64,000 nucleotides of DNA. It comes from Acidobacteriota bacterium (GTDB lineage: Bacteria; Acidobacteriota; Vicinamibacteria; Vicinamibacterales; UBA2999). The DNA lies in contig JACPCS010000111.1 in NCBI GenBank assembly GCA_016184455.1, forward strand, positions 1 to 64,000, read 5' to 3'. The position numbers and the translations under genes were made by a program. The notes beneath the pieces are model-generated. The model was not told the origin of the DNA. It did no database searches and saw only the letters and a program-made list of their open reading frames with translations. Positions 26,244 to 33,848 of this stretch are shown piece after piece; the first letter of the stretch is position 1, and the number at the start of each line of letters is the position of its first letter.

Positions 26244-27359
26244 ATGAACGAAGACAAGGCCACCCGGTACCATCGTCTTCGCCGCCATGCCGCGTTCGCG
26301 GGGACCGCGCTCGGCGCGCTGTTTCTGATCGCCCTGCTCGTGACCGGCTGGTCCGCCGATCTGCGCGATGCAGCCGCCTCCGCTGCCCGCTCATCATTCA
26401 CGCTCACTGTCGTTCTCTATGTCGTGCTGATCGCCCTGCTGAGCGAGGCGGTGCAGCTGCCGCTCGCGTTCTATCAGGGCGTGACGCTCGAGCGCCGCTA
26501 TGGCCTGTCGACGCAGCCGACGGCGCGGTGGTGGCTCGACCGGCTGAAGGCGGGCGCCGTCGGGCTCTTGTTTGCGGTAGGCGGCGCGCTCATCGTCTGG
26601 TGGCTGCTGCGCTGGAGCCCGGAGCGGTGGTGGCTGGTGGCCGCCCTCTGTTTCGGGCTCGTGCTCGTGCTGCTGGCGCAGGTGGCGCCGGTGCTGCTGT
26701 TGCCGGTGTTCTACCGGTTCAAGCCGCTCGATCGGCCGGCCCTCGTGTCGCGGCTGGTCTCGCTCGCGGAGCGTGCGGGGGCGACGGTCGTCGGCGTGTT
26801 CGAGTGGCAGCTGAGCGATCGTACGCGCAAGGCGAACGCGGCGCTCACCGGCATCGGACGGACGCGGCGCATTCTGCTCTCCGACACGCTGCTCGCCGAG
26901 CACTCGGACGATGAGATCGAGGTGGTCCTGGCGCACGAGTTCGCGCATCACGTCCATCACGACATCTGGAAGGGGATTGCGCTCGAAGGCGTCCTGCTGG
27001 TGCTCGGCTTCTATCTCGCGGACCGCGTGCTCGAGAGGTCGGTCGGCCGGTTCGGGCTGACCGCGAAAGACGACATCGCCGGCATGCCGCTTCTGCTGCT
27101 CGCGGGCGGCGCCGTCTCGCTGGTCCTGCTGCCGGTGGCGAACGCGGTGTCCCGCAGGCACGAACGCCGGGCCGATCGCTACGCGCTCGACATGACCCGA
27201 AACGCGGCGGCGTTCATCAGCGCCATGCGCCGGCTCGCCGCGCAGAACCTGGCGGAGGAGCGACCGTCACGCTGGGTCGAGATCCTGTTCCACTCCCATC
27301 CATCCACGTCCGCGCGTGTGGAGTTCGCCCGCGCATGGGAGTCCGCCGCGCGATCGTAA
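26244..27359 (+). CDS. M48 family metallopeptidase (Ste24/HtpX-like)
   Basis: A 371-residue membrane zinc protease. About five hydrophobic segments surround the catalytic motif HEFAHHVHHD (HExxH) with its flanking helices, and the third zinc ligand is probably the glutamate or histidine in RRHERRADRYALD. The layout is that of CAAX protease 1 / Ste24 proteins, which in bacteria act in membrane protein quality control. The ATG at 26244 is preferred, because the upstream in-frame ATG at 26223 lies in the right arm of a palindrome and would add only MTSDPIF. Confidence 0.9.
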   Translation: MNEDKATRYHRLRRHAAFAGTALGALFLIALLVTGWSADLRDAAASAARSSFTLTVVLYVVLIALLSEAVQLPLAFYQGVTLERRYGLSTQPTARWWLDRLKAGAVGLLFAVGGALIVWWLLRWSPERWWLVAALCFGLVLVLLAQVAPVLLLPVFYRFKPLDRPALVSRLVSLAERAGATVVGVFEWQLSDRTRKANAALTGIGRTRRILLSDTLLAEHSDDEIEVVLAHEFAHHVHHDIWKGIALEGVLLVLGFYLADRVLERSVGRFGLTAKDDIAGMPLLLLAGGAVSLVLLPVANAVSRRHERRADRYALDMTRNAAAFISAMRRLAAQNLAEERPSRWVEILFHSHPSTSARVEFARAWESAARS

Positions 27360-27363
27360 TCGG

Positions 27364-27392
27364 ACGTGGCGTCCGGCTTCAGCCGGACCGAG
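27364..27392. repeat. family F element
   Basis: ACGTGGCGTCCGGCTTCAGC followed by CGGACCGAG, directly after the M48 gene stop. It is the free-standing twin of the copy inside smc at 25481-25511. Confidence 0.75.
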
Positions 27393-27786
27393 CGTCTCCG
27401 TCCTGCGCCTTGCTGTTGGCTGCAGCCCGCTCGCACATAACCGCGTTGGCCACTACGGCCGCCTCGGGCCCAAGTCTTCTGGCGACCGTCACTTGACCTC
27501 GGAGGCACGTCGCGCGGCGCTGGTGGTTGGCTGCGAGCACACCGCATGTATCCACGGCGGTCACAGCCAACGCAGCAACCGGCCCGAGGCCGTGAGGAGT
27601 GCTACGATCCGGTCGGTCAACGAGTTGCGGGCTACGGTTCGATTGCGGGTGTTCCGTGTGTGCTGCGGCGGTGTGAAAGCGGTCTACTTCAAGAGCAGTT
27701 GAACGGACTGAAACCACCGTACGCGGCATTGAGCCCCGTGCTTCGTTCGAGGACGCAGTTCAAGTGGCAGACAGTGTTCTTCTGTG

Positions 27787-27799
27787 AAAGGAGGAGAGC
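27787..27799 (+). promoter_or_regulatory. strong ribosome binding site
   Basis: AAAGGAGGAGAGC directly precedes the ATG at 27800. It is the best Shine-Dalgarno match seen in the window, where most starts have weak or none. Confidence 0.75.
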
Positions 27800-28537
27800 A
27801 TGGCTGGGGTAACTGAGATTGCGCCCGATGTGTACCGGATTTCGGTGTACGCCACTTGGGCGAATCTCCAGTTCAATCATTTTCTCGTGAAGGATGACGA
27901 GCCCCTGCTTTTCCACACGGGGCTTCGAGGCATGTTTCCGGACGTGCGCGAGGCCGTGTCACAGCTCATCGACCCTTCGCGGCTGCGGGTGATCAGTTTC
28001 AGTCATTTTGAGTCGGACGAGTGTGGGGCCTTGCAGGAATGGCTCGCAGTGGCGCCCCGCGCCGAGGTCGTCTGCAGCGATTTGGGCGCGATGGTGAGTG
28101 TGAACGATTTCATCGGCCGGCCGGCGCGTGGGTTGGAAGACGAGGGCACTTTCTCCACCGGCAAGTACCGGTTCCGCTTCTGTCGCACCCCACACCTGCC
28201 ACACGGCTGGGACGCTGGCGTGCTGTTCGAGGAAACGCAGCAAACGCTGCTTTGTTCGGACCTGTTCCACCAGAATGGAGACGTGGAGCCTCTCACCGAA
28301 TCGGACGTGGTCGGACGCTCGCAACAGTCTATGCGGGAATATCAGACTGGAATCCTGGCGGAGTACGTGCCTTACACGCCGCTCACCTCGCAAAACCTCA
28401 CGAAGCTGGCCGAACTGAAGCCTCGGACTCTCGCCATCATGCACGGTTCGAGCTTCAGGGGCGATGGCGCGCGAGCCTTGCGGGACTTGGATACGGCGTT
28501 CCGGGAGGTGTTCGGCCGTGTGGTAACAGCCGTCTAA
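27800..28537 (+). CDS. MBL-fold diiron (ODP/flavodiiron-like) protein, probable gene cassette
   Basis: A 245-residue soluble protein with a metallo-beta-lactamase-like fold of the oxygen-binding diiron type. Candidate ligands are H69, E71 and D73 in SHFESDE, H135 in PHLPHGWD, D153 in LLCSDLF and H215 in AIMHGSSF. In flavodiiron proteins the same order binds two irons that reduce oxygen or NO; the flavodoxin domain is absent here. The stop codon TAA lies inside the GTCTAAC box of an attC-like site, the usual arrangement of an integron gene cassette. Together with the strong ribosome site and lower GC this indicates horizontal acquisition. Confidence 0.85.
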   Translation: MAGVTEIAPDVYRISVYATWANLQFNHFLVKDDEPLLFHTGLRGMFPDVREAVSQLIDPSRLRVISFSHFESDECGALQEWLAVAPRAEVVCSDLGAMVSVNDFIGRPARGLEDEGTFSTGKYRFRFCRTPHLPHGWDAGVLFEETQQTLLCSDLFHQNGDVEPLTESDVVGRSQQSMREYQTGILAEYVPYTPLTSQNLTKLAELKPRTLAIMHGSSFRGDGARALRDLDTAFREVFGRVVTAV

Positions 28538-28582
28538 CACGCGTTGCACCAGACGGCCGCTGGTGAACGCTCGCCGTTGGAA
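28532..28582 (+). mobile_element. attC-like integron recombination site
   Basis: GTCTAAC (28532-28538) fits the R'' box RYYYAAC. GCGTT (28541-28545) pairs with AACGC (28566-28570), and CACCAG (28547-28552) with CTGGTG (28560-28565). The single unpaired G at 28546 is the extrahelical base typical of attC. GTTGGA (28576-28581) pairs with TCTAAC with one T-G wobble and acts as R'. The loop is seven bases, so the site is about 51 bases long. The upstream gene stops inside R''. Confidence 0.75.
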
Positions 28583-28809
28583 AGAACGTGGCGGTGCACT
28601 GTCGCCAGGGTATCGGGCGCTCCGCATTGATCGTCGGTAGGGTGTTGGTAGCTGCAGGCAGGGATGTCGGGACCGCAACCGAGGCCATCAAGAAAGCTCG
28701 AGGCGTTGACGTGCCCGAAACCAAGGAGCAGCAACAGTGGTTGAGTGACTGTGCGTCGTGGATGGCGTCAACACCTGCTCAAAGGCTGGACTGTCACCAT
28801 GCGACCTGA
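28567..28809 (+). pseudogene. dual-specificity phosphatase fragment, N-terminus missing
   Basis: About 80 codons preceded by an in-frame TGA at 28564. VAVHCRQGIGRSALIVGRVL holds the Cys-based phosphatase signature HCxxGxGRS with its catalytic cysteine and arginine. The helix RDVGTATEAIKKARG follows. The normal 80-100 N-terminal residues of the fold, with the general-acid aspartate, are absent. The recognisable homology starts with GKNVAVHC exactly at the GTTGGA box of the attC-like site. A GTG at 28588 could start a short product, but it could not fold as a phosphatase. Its last bases overlap the next gene. Confidence 0.7.
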
Positions 28810-29281
28810 CTCATCGCGTCGTCGCTTCGTCAAGGCCATCGCTGCCGCAGCCGCGACCGGAAGCACGGCCACTGTTGCAGCCCAGCGCAGCGGAGGCGTC
28901 CGCGGGTTCGATCACGTCGCGGTGCCGATGCAGAACACCGACGCGATGGTCGCCTTCTATCGTGCGCTCGGGTTCCCGCTGAACGAGACGCCGACGGCCG
29001 TGTCCGTGTACATCGGGGAGCAGATGATCAACTTCCATCGGCCAGTGCGCTGGCAGGACCCGAAAGACACGCTGCGGGCGCCGGCGGCGCGGCCGCCGTG
29101 CGGCGACTTCTGCTTCGTGTGGGAAGGGACTGAGAACGCGCTCAAGGCGACGCTTGCTCGGGCGGGCGCGAAGATCGAGCTCGGTCCGGTCGAGCGGGCC
29201 GGCGGACGACGGCGGACGGGCACGAGCTACTACGTCCGCGATCCGGACGGCAATCTCCTCGAGTTCATGCTGTATCGATAG
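28799..29281 (+). CDS. Tat-exported VOC (glyoxalase/bleomycin-resistance) family protein
   Basis: A 160-residue protein with a twin-arginine signal SRRRFVKAIAAAAATGS. One vicinal-oxygen-chelate domain follows: FDHVAVPMQNTDAMVAFYRA begins the first beta-alpha-beta-beta-beta module, and YYVRDPDGNLLEFMLYR is the diagnostic end of the second. Candidate metal ligands are the histidine in FDHVAV and the glutamate in LLEFML. The substrate is unknown. The ATG at 28799 is chosen for the Tat signal. It opens a run of exported enzymes on the plus strand. Confidence 0.85.
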   Translation: MRPDSSRRRFVKAIAAAAATGSTATVAAQRSGGVRGFDHVAVPMQNTDAMVAFYRALGFPLNETPTAVSVYIGEQMINFHRPVRWQDPKDTLRAPAARPPCGDFCFVWEGTENALKATLARAGAKIELGPVERAGGRRRTGTSYYVRDPDGNLLEFMLYR

Positions 29282-29294
29282 CGGAGGCGTCACC

Positions 29295-30131
29295 ATGACG
29301 AGGCGGTCTGGATCCCTTTCGCGGCGCGAGGTGCTCGGCGCGGCGGGTATGATCGCGCTCGGCATGGCCAGCCGCCCGCCCTACGCCGATGCCAGTCAAA
29401 CTCCCGCGCGCCGGAATGTCGATCCCGGCTCCGTCAAGGCCCTCGTGTTCGATGTCTTCGGCACCGTCGTCGACTGGCGCAGCTCCGTCGCGCGCGAGGT
29501 TGACGCCGTCGCGAAGGCGAAGGGCGTGACGATCGACGGCGCGGCCTTCGCCGATGCCTGGCGCGCGCAGTACGCCCCGAGCATGAACCGCGTGCGTACG
29601 GGCGAGCTCCCGTGGACGAAGCTCGACGACCTGCACCGGATCGTCCTCGACCGCATCCTGCCGGAATTCAGGCTCGGCGGCCTGACCGAGCCCGAACGGG
29701 CGGCGCTCAATCGCGCCTGGCACCGCCTCCAGCCCTGGCCCGACGCGGTCGCCGGGCTCACGCGCCTCAAGAAGCGCTTCATCATTGCGCCACTCTCGAA
29801 CGGCAACATCGCGCTGATGACGAATCTTGCCAAGCATGGCGGACTGCCCTGGGACTGCATCCTCGGCGCGGAACTCGTCCGCCACTACAAACCCGATCGC
29901 GAGGTCTATCAGTCGGCGGCCGATTTCCTCGGACTCCGCGTTCCGGAGGTGATGATGGTCGCGGCGCACCTCGGCGATCTGCGCGCGGCGAAAGGCGTCG
30001 GCCTGCGGACGGCGTTCGTCGTCAGACCGCACGAGTTCGGGCCCGGGCGCACGCCGGATCTCCAGCCGGACGGGTCGGTCGACGTCTCGGCGCAGGACTT
30101 CCTCGAGTTGGCGAGTCAGCTGAGCGCCTGA
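29295..30131 (+). CDS. Tat-exported haloacid dehalogenase type II-like hydrolase
   Basis: A 278-residue HAD-superfamily enzyme with a twin-arginine signal (SRREVLGAAGMIALGMA). The nucleophile is D53 in VFDVFGTVVDW. It is followed by the helical cap, the serine/asparagine motif APLSNGNIAL, the lysine motif HYKPDREVYQ and the acidic loop VAAHLGDLRAAKG. The order and the SNGN motif are those of L-2-haloacid dehalogenases, which hydrolyse 2-haloalkanoic acids. Export by Tat is unusual for this family. It follows the VOC gene after 13 bases. Confidence 0.88.
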   Translation: MTRRSGSLSRREVLGAAGMIALGMASRPPYADASQTPARRNVDPGSVKALVFDVFGTVVDWRSSVAREVDAVAKAKGVTIDGAAFADAWRAQYAPSMNRVRTGELPWTKLDDLHRIVLDRILPEFRLGGLTEPERAALNRAWHRLQPWPDAVAGLTRLKKRFIIAPLSNGNIALMTNLAKHGGLPWDCILGAELVRHYKPDREVYQSAADFLGLRVPEVMMVAAHLGDLRAAKGVGLRTAFVVRPHEFGPGRTPDLQPDGSVDVSAQDFLELASQLSA

Positions 30132-30162
30132 CGCGCGTTCGCGGCTCGCATCAGGAAAGGCG

Positions 30163-31512
30163 ATGGTGATGCGTACTCATGTCATGACGGCGATGGCGGC
30201 GGCGGTCCTGGCGGTGACGACGATGGCGGTGCAGGCGCAGGAGGGCGGCGCGAGGGGACCGGCGCGCAGGTATCTCGTTCCGCCGACGCAGGAGGTGGCG
30301 ATTCGCGCCGGCCGTCTCTTCGACGCGCGGACCGGCACGCTGCGCACGAACCAGATCGTACTGATTCGGGGCCAGCGGATCGTCGAGGTCGGGGCCGGCC
30401 TTCGGATTCCGGCGGGTGCGCACGTGATCGACCTCAGCTCGGCGACGGTGCTGCCGGGGATGATCGACACGCACGTGCACGTCAATACCGGTGGCGACAC
30501 GCCGGCCGAGCGCGCCCTCATCGCGCTGACCAACGCGCAGATCGATCTCCAGGCAGGTTTCACGACTGTGCTCGACATGGATTCCCGCGGCGGCTTCAAT
30601 ACGGTCGATCTGCGCGACGCGATCAATGCGGGCCTCGTTGCCGGTCCGCGAATGCAGGTCGTCGGCCAGTCGCTCAACCAGCGGGCGGGCAACTACTATC
30701 CCGACAACCAGTCACTTCGCTTTCTCGAGGGGTTCACCGAGAACAAGAACGTGAACTCCCCGTGGCTGGCGCGTGCCGCGGTCCGCGAGGCGAAGCTGCA
30801 CGGGGTCGACTGGATCAAGATCTACACGACGCAGGATTTCGTCGGATCGATGTACATGTGGAAGCCCGACGCGACGCTCGTCGCCAGTCCATCCCTGACG
30901 AGTGAGGAAGTCGACGCCATCGTCGACGAGGCCCATCGTCTCGGTCTCAGGGTGGCCTGCCATACGTACGGCGGCGAAGGGATGTTCAGCTGCCTCAACG
31001 CGGGTGTGGACGCACCGAACCATCTGCTGGAGCTCGACGAGAAGGGCATCAAGATCCTCCTGCAGAAGAAGCTGCCGTTCGTCGTCACGCTCGACGACCT
31101 GATCGCGCTGGAGAAGGGCGATCTCGCGGCAACGGACGGCCGCAACAGCCGCCTTCGGATGGCCGAGCAGGCGTTCAAGCGGGCGCGCGCCGCGGGCGTG
31201 CCGATCGTGTACGGGAGCGGCGCCACCTCAGACGCGATCCCACACGGCAGGCAGGCCGACCAGTTCAAGTACTACGCGCGCTGGGGGATGACGCCGGCCG
31301 AAGCGATCCAGACGGCGTATCTCCCGGCGGCCCAGATGCTGAACTACGGCTGGGTGAATCACATTGGAAGCCTCGAGAAAGGCAAGTACGCCGACATCAT
31401 CGCGGTCTCCGGGAATCCGCTGCAGGACGTGACGGAGATGGAACGGGTCAGGTTCGTGATGAAGGGTGGGCGAGTCTATCGGGACGACCCTGGGCTAGAA
31501 TCGGCGCCATGA
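30163..31512 (+). CDS. exported amidohydrolase family protein
   Basis: A 449-residue metal-dependent hydrolase of the imidazolonepropionase / prolidase-like branch with a signal peptide ending near MAVQAQ. The first metal ligands are H104 and H106 in GMIDTHVHVN; the lysine in VDWIKIYTT and the histidine in VACHTYGGEG are further candidates, and the barrel is closed by a composite beta domain (EKGKYADIIAVSGNPLQD). AGGAAAGG upstream supports the start at 30163. The substrate, probably a cyclic amide or dipeptide, cannot be named. Confidence 0.9.
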   Translation: MVMRTHVMTAMAAAVLAVTTMAVQAQEGGARGPARRYLVPPTQEVAIRAGRLFDARTGTLRTNQIVLIRGQRIVEVGAGLRIPAGAHVIDLSSATVLPGMIDTHVHVNTGGDTPAERALIALTNAQIDLQAGFTTVLDMDSRGGFNTVDLRDAINAGLVAGPRMQVVGQSLNQRAGNYYPDNQSLRFLEGFTENKNVNSPWLARAAVREAKLHGVDWIKIYTTQDFVGSMYMWKPDATLVASPSLTSEEVDAIVDEAHRLGLRVACHTYGGEGMFSCLNAGVDAPNHLLELDEKGIKILLQKKLPFVVTLDDLIALEKGDLAATDGRNSRLRMAEQAFKRARAAGVPIVYGSGATSDAIPHGRQADQFKYYARWGMTPAEAIQTAYLPAAQMLNYGWVNHIGSLEKGKYADIIAVSGNPLQDVTEMERVRFVMKGGRVYRDDPGLESAP

Positions 31513-31554
31513 CCCTTCGAGAACCTCAGGGTCACCCCGAGCATCGTCGAGGGG
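31513..31554. repeat. family G-like palindrome between two genes
   Basis: CCCTTCGAGAACCTCAGGGT and ACCCCGAGCATCGTCGAGGGG form an imperfect inverted repeat. An ATG at 31509 in frame with the next gene would translate it, but the Tat signal begins after it. Confidence 0.65.
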
Positions 31555-31556
31555 TG

Positions 31557-32447
31557 ATGACGAGACGTGCGATGCTCGCGACACCGGCCGCGCTGCTGGC
31601 GGCGCGCGTCGTGTCGGCCCAGGGAGGCAAGATGACGCTCGCCATGCACCAGAACACCTCCGCGGGCGCAGGATACCGCGGCTCGCTGGAAGGCTGGGCG
31701 AAGGCGGGCATCCGCCAGGTCGAGGTCACCAACACGCTGCTCGACGAGTTCCTGAAGACCGACTCGCTGGCCGCGGCCCGCCGGATCATCACCGACAACG
31801 GCCTGATGCCCGTGTCAGGCGCCTGCGGCGTCACCGGCATCTTCGAGCCGAACCCGGGCCGCGCCGCCGCGCTCGACGCTTTGCGCAAGCGCTGCGAGCA
31901 GTTCCGCGAGCTCGGCTTCACCCGGATCTATTCGCCCACCACCGCCACCGGCATGTTCACCGCAGACGACTACACGCGCGGCGCCGCGAACATGCGTGAA
32001 GCGGGAGAGATCGCGCGCGGATTCGGGCTGACGATGATGGCGGAGGCGGTGCGGGCGTCGGCGTTCATCTCGACGCTGCCGACGCTGCTGCGGATGACGC
32101 GCGAGGCGGGAACCGTGGCGCCGCTGCTCGACTTCTACCACTTCTCCTCGGGCCTCAGTAAGCTCGAGGACCTCGATCTCATCCGCCCGCGCGAGATCGG
32201 CCACGTGCATTTTCAGGACGTGCCCGACGTGCCGCGCGAGCTGCTCGACAACACGACCCGCATCATTCCGGGCGACGGCGTCGCGCCGCTCGACCAGATC
32301 CTCCGCAAGCTCGCGGAGAAGCGGTACGCGGGACCGCTCTCGGTGGAGCTGTTCCTGCCGCAGTACCAGAAGGGAAATCCGTACGAGGTCGCCCGGGAGA
32401 TTCGCCAGAAAGCCGAAGCCGTCATGCGCCGGGCGCGCGTGATGTAA
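31557..32447 (+). CDS. Tat-exported sugar phosphate isomerase/epimerase-like TIM-barrel protein
   Basis: A 296-residue xylose-isomerase-like TIM barrel with an N-terminal twin-arginine signal (MTRRAMLATPAALLAARVVS). Typical segments are GWAKAGIRQVEVTN, MAEAVRASAF, LLDFYHFSSGLSKLEDL and IGHVHFQDVPDVPRELLD, with a final VELFLPQY. The glutamate, aspartate and histidine in these strands are the usual metal ligands. ATG at 31557 is preferred to 31509, because the extra 16 residues come from a repeat. The substrate is probably a sugar or polyol. Confidence 0.86.
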   Translation: MTRRAMLATPAALLAARVVSAQGGKMTLAMHQNTSAGAGYRGSLEGWAKAGIRQVEVTNTLLDEFLKTDSLAAARRIITDNGLMPVSGACGVTGIFEPNPGRAAALDALRKRCEQFRELGFTRIYSPTTATGMFTADDYTRGAANMREAGEIARGFGLTMMAEAVRASAFISTLPTLLRMTREAGTVAPLLDFYHFSSGLSKLEDLDLIRPREIGHVHFQDVPDVPRELLDNTTRIIPGDGVAPLDQILRKLAEKRYAGPLSVELFLPQYQKGNPYEVAREIRQKAEAVMRRARVM

Positions 32448-32459
32448 AAGGAGAGCGCC

Positions 32460-32918
32460 GTGAGAACCACGATCATCGTCGTCGCGCTGGTGGCGGCCGC
32501 CGCCATCGGCGCCAGCGTGTCCGGCCAGCAGCCGGGGAGTCCCCTCATGGGGGCCTGGCGCGTCGCCGAGGTGAGCGACGCGAACGGTACGATCACGAAC
32601 CCGCAGCCCGGGCTCTACATTTTCACGCGCCAGCACTACAGCTTCACGCGCATCCAGGGGACGCGGCCGCTGCCCGAGTATCCGTCGAACGACAAGGCAA
32701 CCGACGCCGACAAGGTCGCGGTGTTCAACGCGCTGTATATGAACACCGGGACGTACACGGTGTCGGGCAACCGGCTCCATACCGTGGCGACGGTCGCCAA
32801 GAGCAAGTTCGCCATCGGCGGCGCCGGCAATCAGTACGACTTCGCAATCACCGGCAGCACGCTGACGCTCACGCAGCGGCCGTCGGGTGCGGTCATCAAG
32901 CTGACCCGGCTCGAATAG
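32460..32918 (+). CDS. exported lipocalin-like domain protein
   Basis: A 152-residue exported protein: signal peptide VALVAAAAIGASVSGQQ, then a small beta-barrel domain with GAWRVAEVSDANG and QPGLYIFTRQHYSFTRI, the pattern of lipocalin-like domains found in many acidobacterial and proteobacterial exported proteins. GTG at 32460 has an AGGAG ribosome site upstream. Ligand unknown. It belongs to the same co-directional run. Confidence 0.75.
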   Translation: MRTTIIVVALVAAAAIGASVSGQQPGSPLMGAWRVAEVSDANGTITNPQPGLYIFTRQHYSFTRIQGTRPLPEYPSNDKATDADKVAVFNALYMNTGTYTVSGNRLHTVATVAKSKFAIGGAGNQYDFAITGSTLTLTQRPSGAVIKLTRLE

Positions 32919-32932
32919 CAAAGGAGACGTCC

Positions 32933-33397
32933 ATGCCGACCACCACCCGACGCTGGGCGCTCGTCATCTTCATCGCAGCGCTCGTGCTCGCCTTCCGCGC
33001 AGAGACCAATCAGGACGTCGCCACCGCCCAGGCCCGCAAGCCGATCATGATCACGCGCGTGTACACCGGCCCTGATGGCCTGAGCCATGCGGAGCAGGTG
33101 GCACTGAAGCTCGACGGCAACAACACCGAGATGATGAAGGCCACGGGCGTGCAGTTCAGCCGGCGCGCGCCGGGGCCGGTCAGCGACTGGCACGTCGGCC
33201 CGCGGCGGCAGTTCGTCATCACGCTCAGCGGCCGCGGCGAGCTGGTCATGGGCGACGGCACGAAGGTCGCCACCGGCCCGGGGCACATCAATCTGATCGA
33301 GGACACGACCGGCAAAGGGCACACGACGCAGAACCTCGGGCCGGACGATCGGATTGTGGTGACGATTCCGCTGGCCGATCAGGGCGCAACACGGTGA
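32933..33397 (+). CDS. exported cupin-like protein
   Basis: A 154-residue protein with a signal anchor (WALVIFIAALVLAF) and a small cupin barrel: QFSRRAPGPVSDWHVGPRRQ, FVITLSGRGELVMGDGTKV and GPGHINLIEDTTGKGHTTQNL. The usual metal-binding histidines of cupin motif 1 are only partly present (W-H in DWHVGP), motif 2 has H in GKGHTT. It may bind a small molecule or have weak enzymatic activity. Confidence 0.75.
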   Translation: MPTTTRRWALVIFIAALVLAFRAETNQDVATAQARKPIMITRVYTGPDGLSHAEQVALKLDGNNTEMMKATGVQFSRRAPGPVSDWHVGPRRQFVITLSGRGELVMGDGTKVATGPGHINLIEDTTGKGHTTQNLGPDDRIVVTIPLADQGATR

Positions 33398-33407
33398 AGG
33401 AGGCGAT

Positions 33408-33833
33408 ATGGATCTGCAACGCTTCGTCACGGGAACCGTCGCCGGCGGCGTCACGCTGTTCGTGCTCGGATACCTGATCTTCGATGTGGCGTTTGCGGGC
33501 TTCTACGCTGCGAACGCGGGGCCTGCCATCGGTGTCGTGCGCGACGGCCAGCTGCTCTGGGCGGTGGCGCTCGGAACGCTGGCGTACGGCGCGCTCATCG
33601 CCTACGTGATCGTCACCTCGCGCGCTCCGCTGACCGCGGGCGCGGGGGTCGTGATCGGCGCGACGGTGGCATTCCTGGTCTGGTTCACCGTCGACTTCAT
33701 CCTGTACGGCATTTCCAACTTGGCCACCCTGACCCGGACGGTCGTCGACCCGCTGCTCGAAGCCGTCCGCGGCGGCGTAGCCGGCGCGGTGATCGCTGCG
33801 GTGCTCAGGGGGGCGCCGGTCGCCGCACGATAG
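33408..33833 (+). CDS. small integral membrane protein
   Basis: A 141-residue protein with four hydrophobic segments: GTVAGGVTLFVLGYLIF, LLWAVALGTLAYGALIAYVI, GAGVVIGATVAFLVWFTVDF and GGVAGAVIAAVL. DFILYGISNL lies in the loop after the third. No enzymatic motif. The start at 33408 has AAGGAGG upstream. It may be a conserved DUF of bacterial membrane proteins, not identified. Confidence 0.75.
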   Translation: MDLQRFVTGTVAGGVTLFVLGYLIFDVAFAGFYAANAGPAIGVVRDGQLLWAVALGTLAYGALIAYVIVTSRAPLTAGAGVVIGATVAFLVWFTVDFILYGISNLATLTRTVVDPLLEAVRGGVAGAVIAAVLRGAPVAAR

Positions 33834-33848
33834 CGGCAAGGAGCTGCC

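Larger units (their letters stand above)
27360..27799. other. gene-free stretch with a family F element and a possible cassette boundary
   Basis: About 440 bases without a convincing gene. A family F element stands at 27364-27392. GCGTTGGC (27443-27450) and GCCAACGC (27568-27575), and ACGGCC...CTCGGGCC and GGCCCGAGGCCGT, are inverted pairs but not nested. GTTGAAC at 27698 fits the GTTRRRY consensus where an integron cassette could begin. The last 15 bases hold a strong ribosome binding site for the next gene. The base composition is less GC-rich than the neighbourhood. Confidence 0.5.

Noticed and set aside
24401-26407. Long minus-strand frame opposite smc
   Set aside because: Antisense of coiled-coil coding sequence; low-complexity Arg/Ala composition and no domain.
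27433-27590. Second attC site upstream of the cassette gene
   Set aside because: GCGTTGGC and GCCAACGC pair, but the required R' GTTRRRY box does not follow and the other inverted pair is not nested. Left as a weak possibility only.
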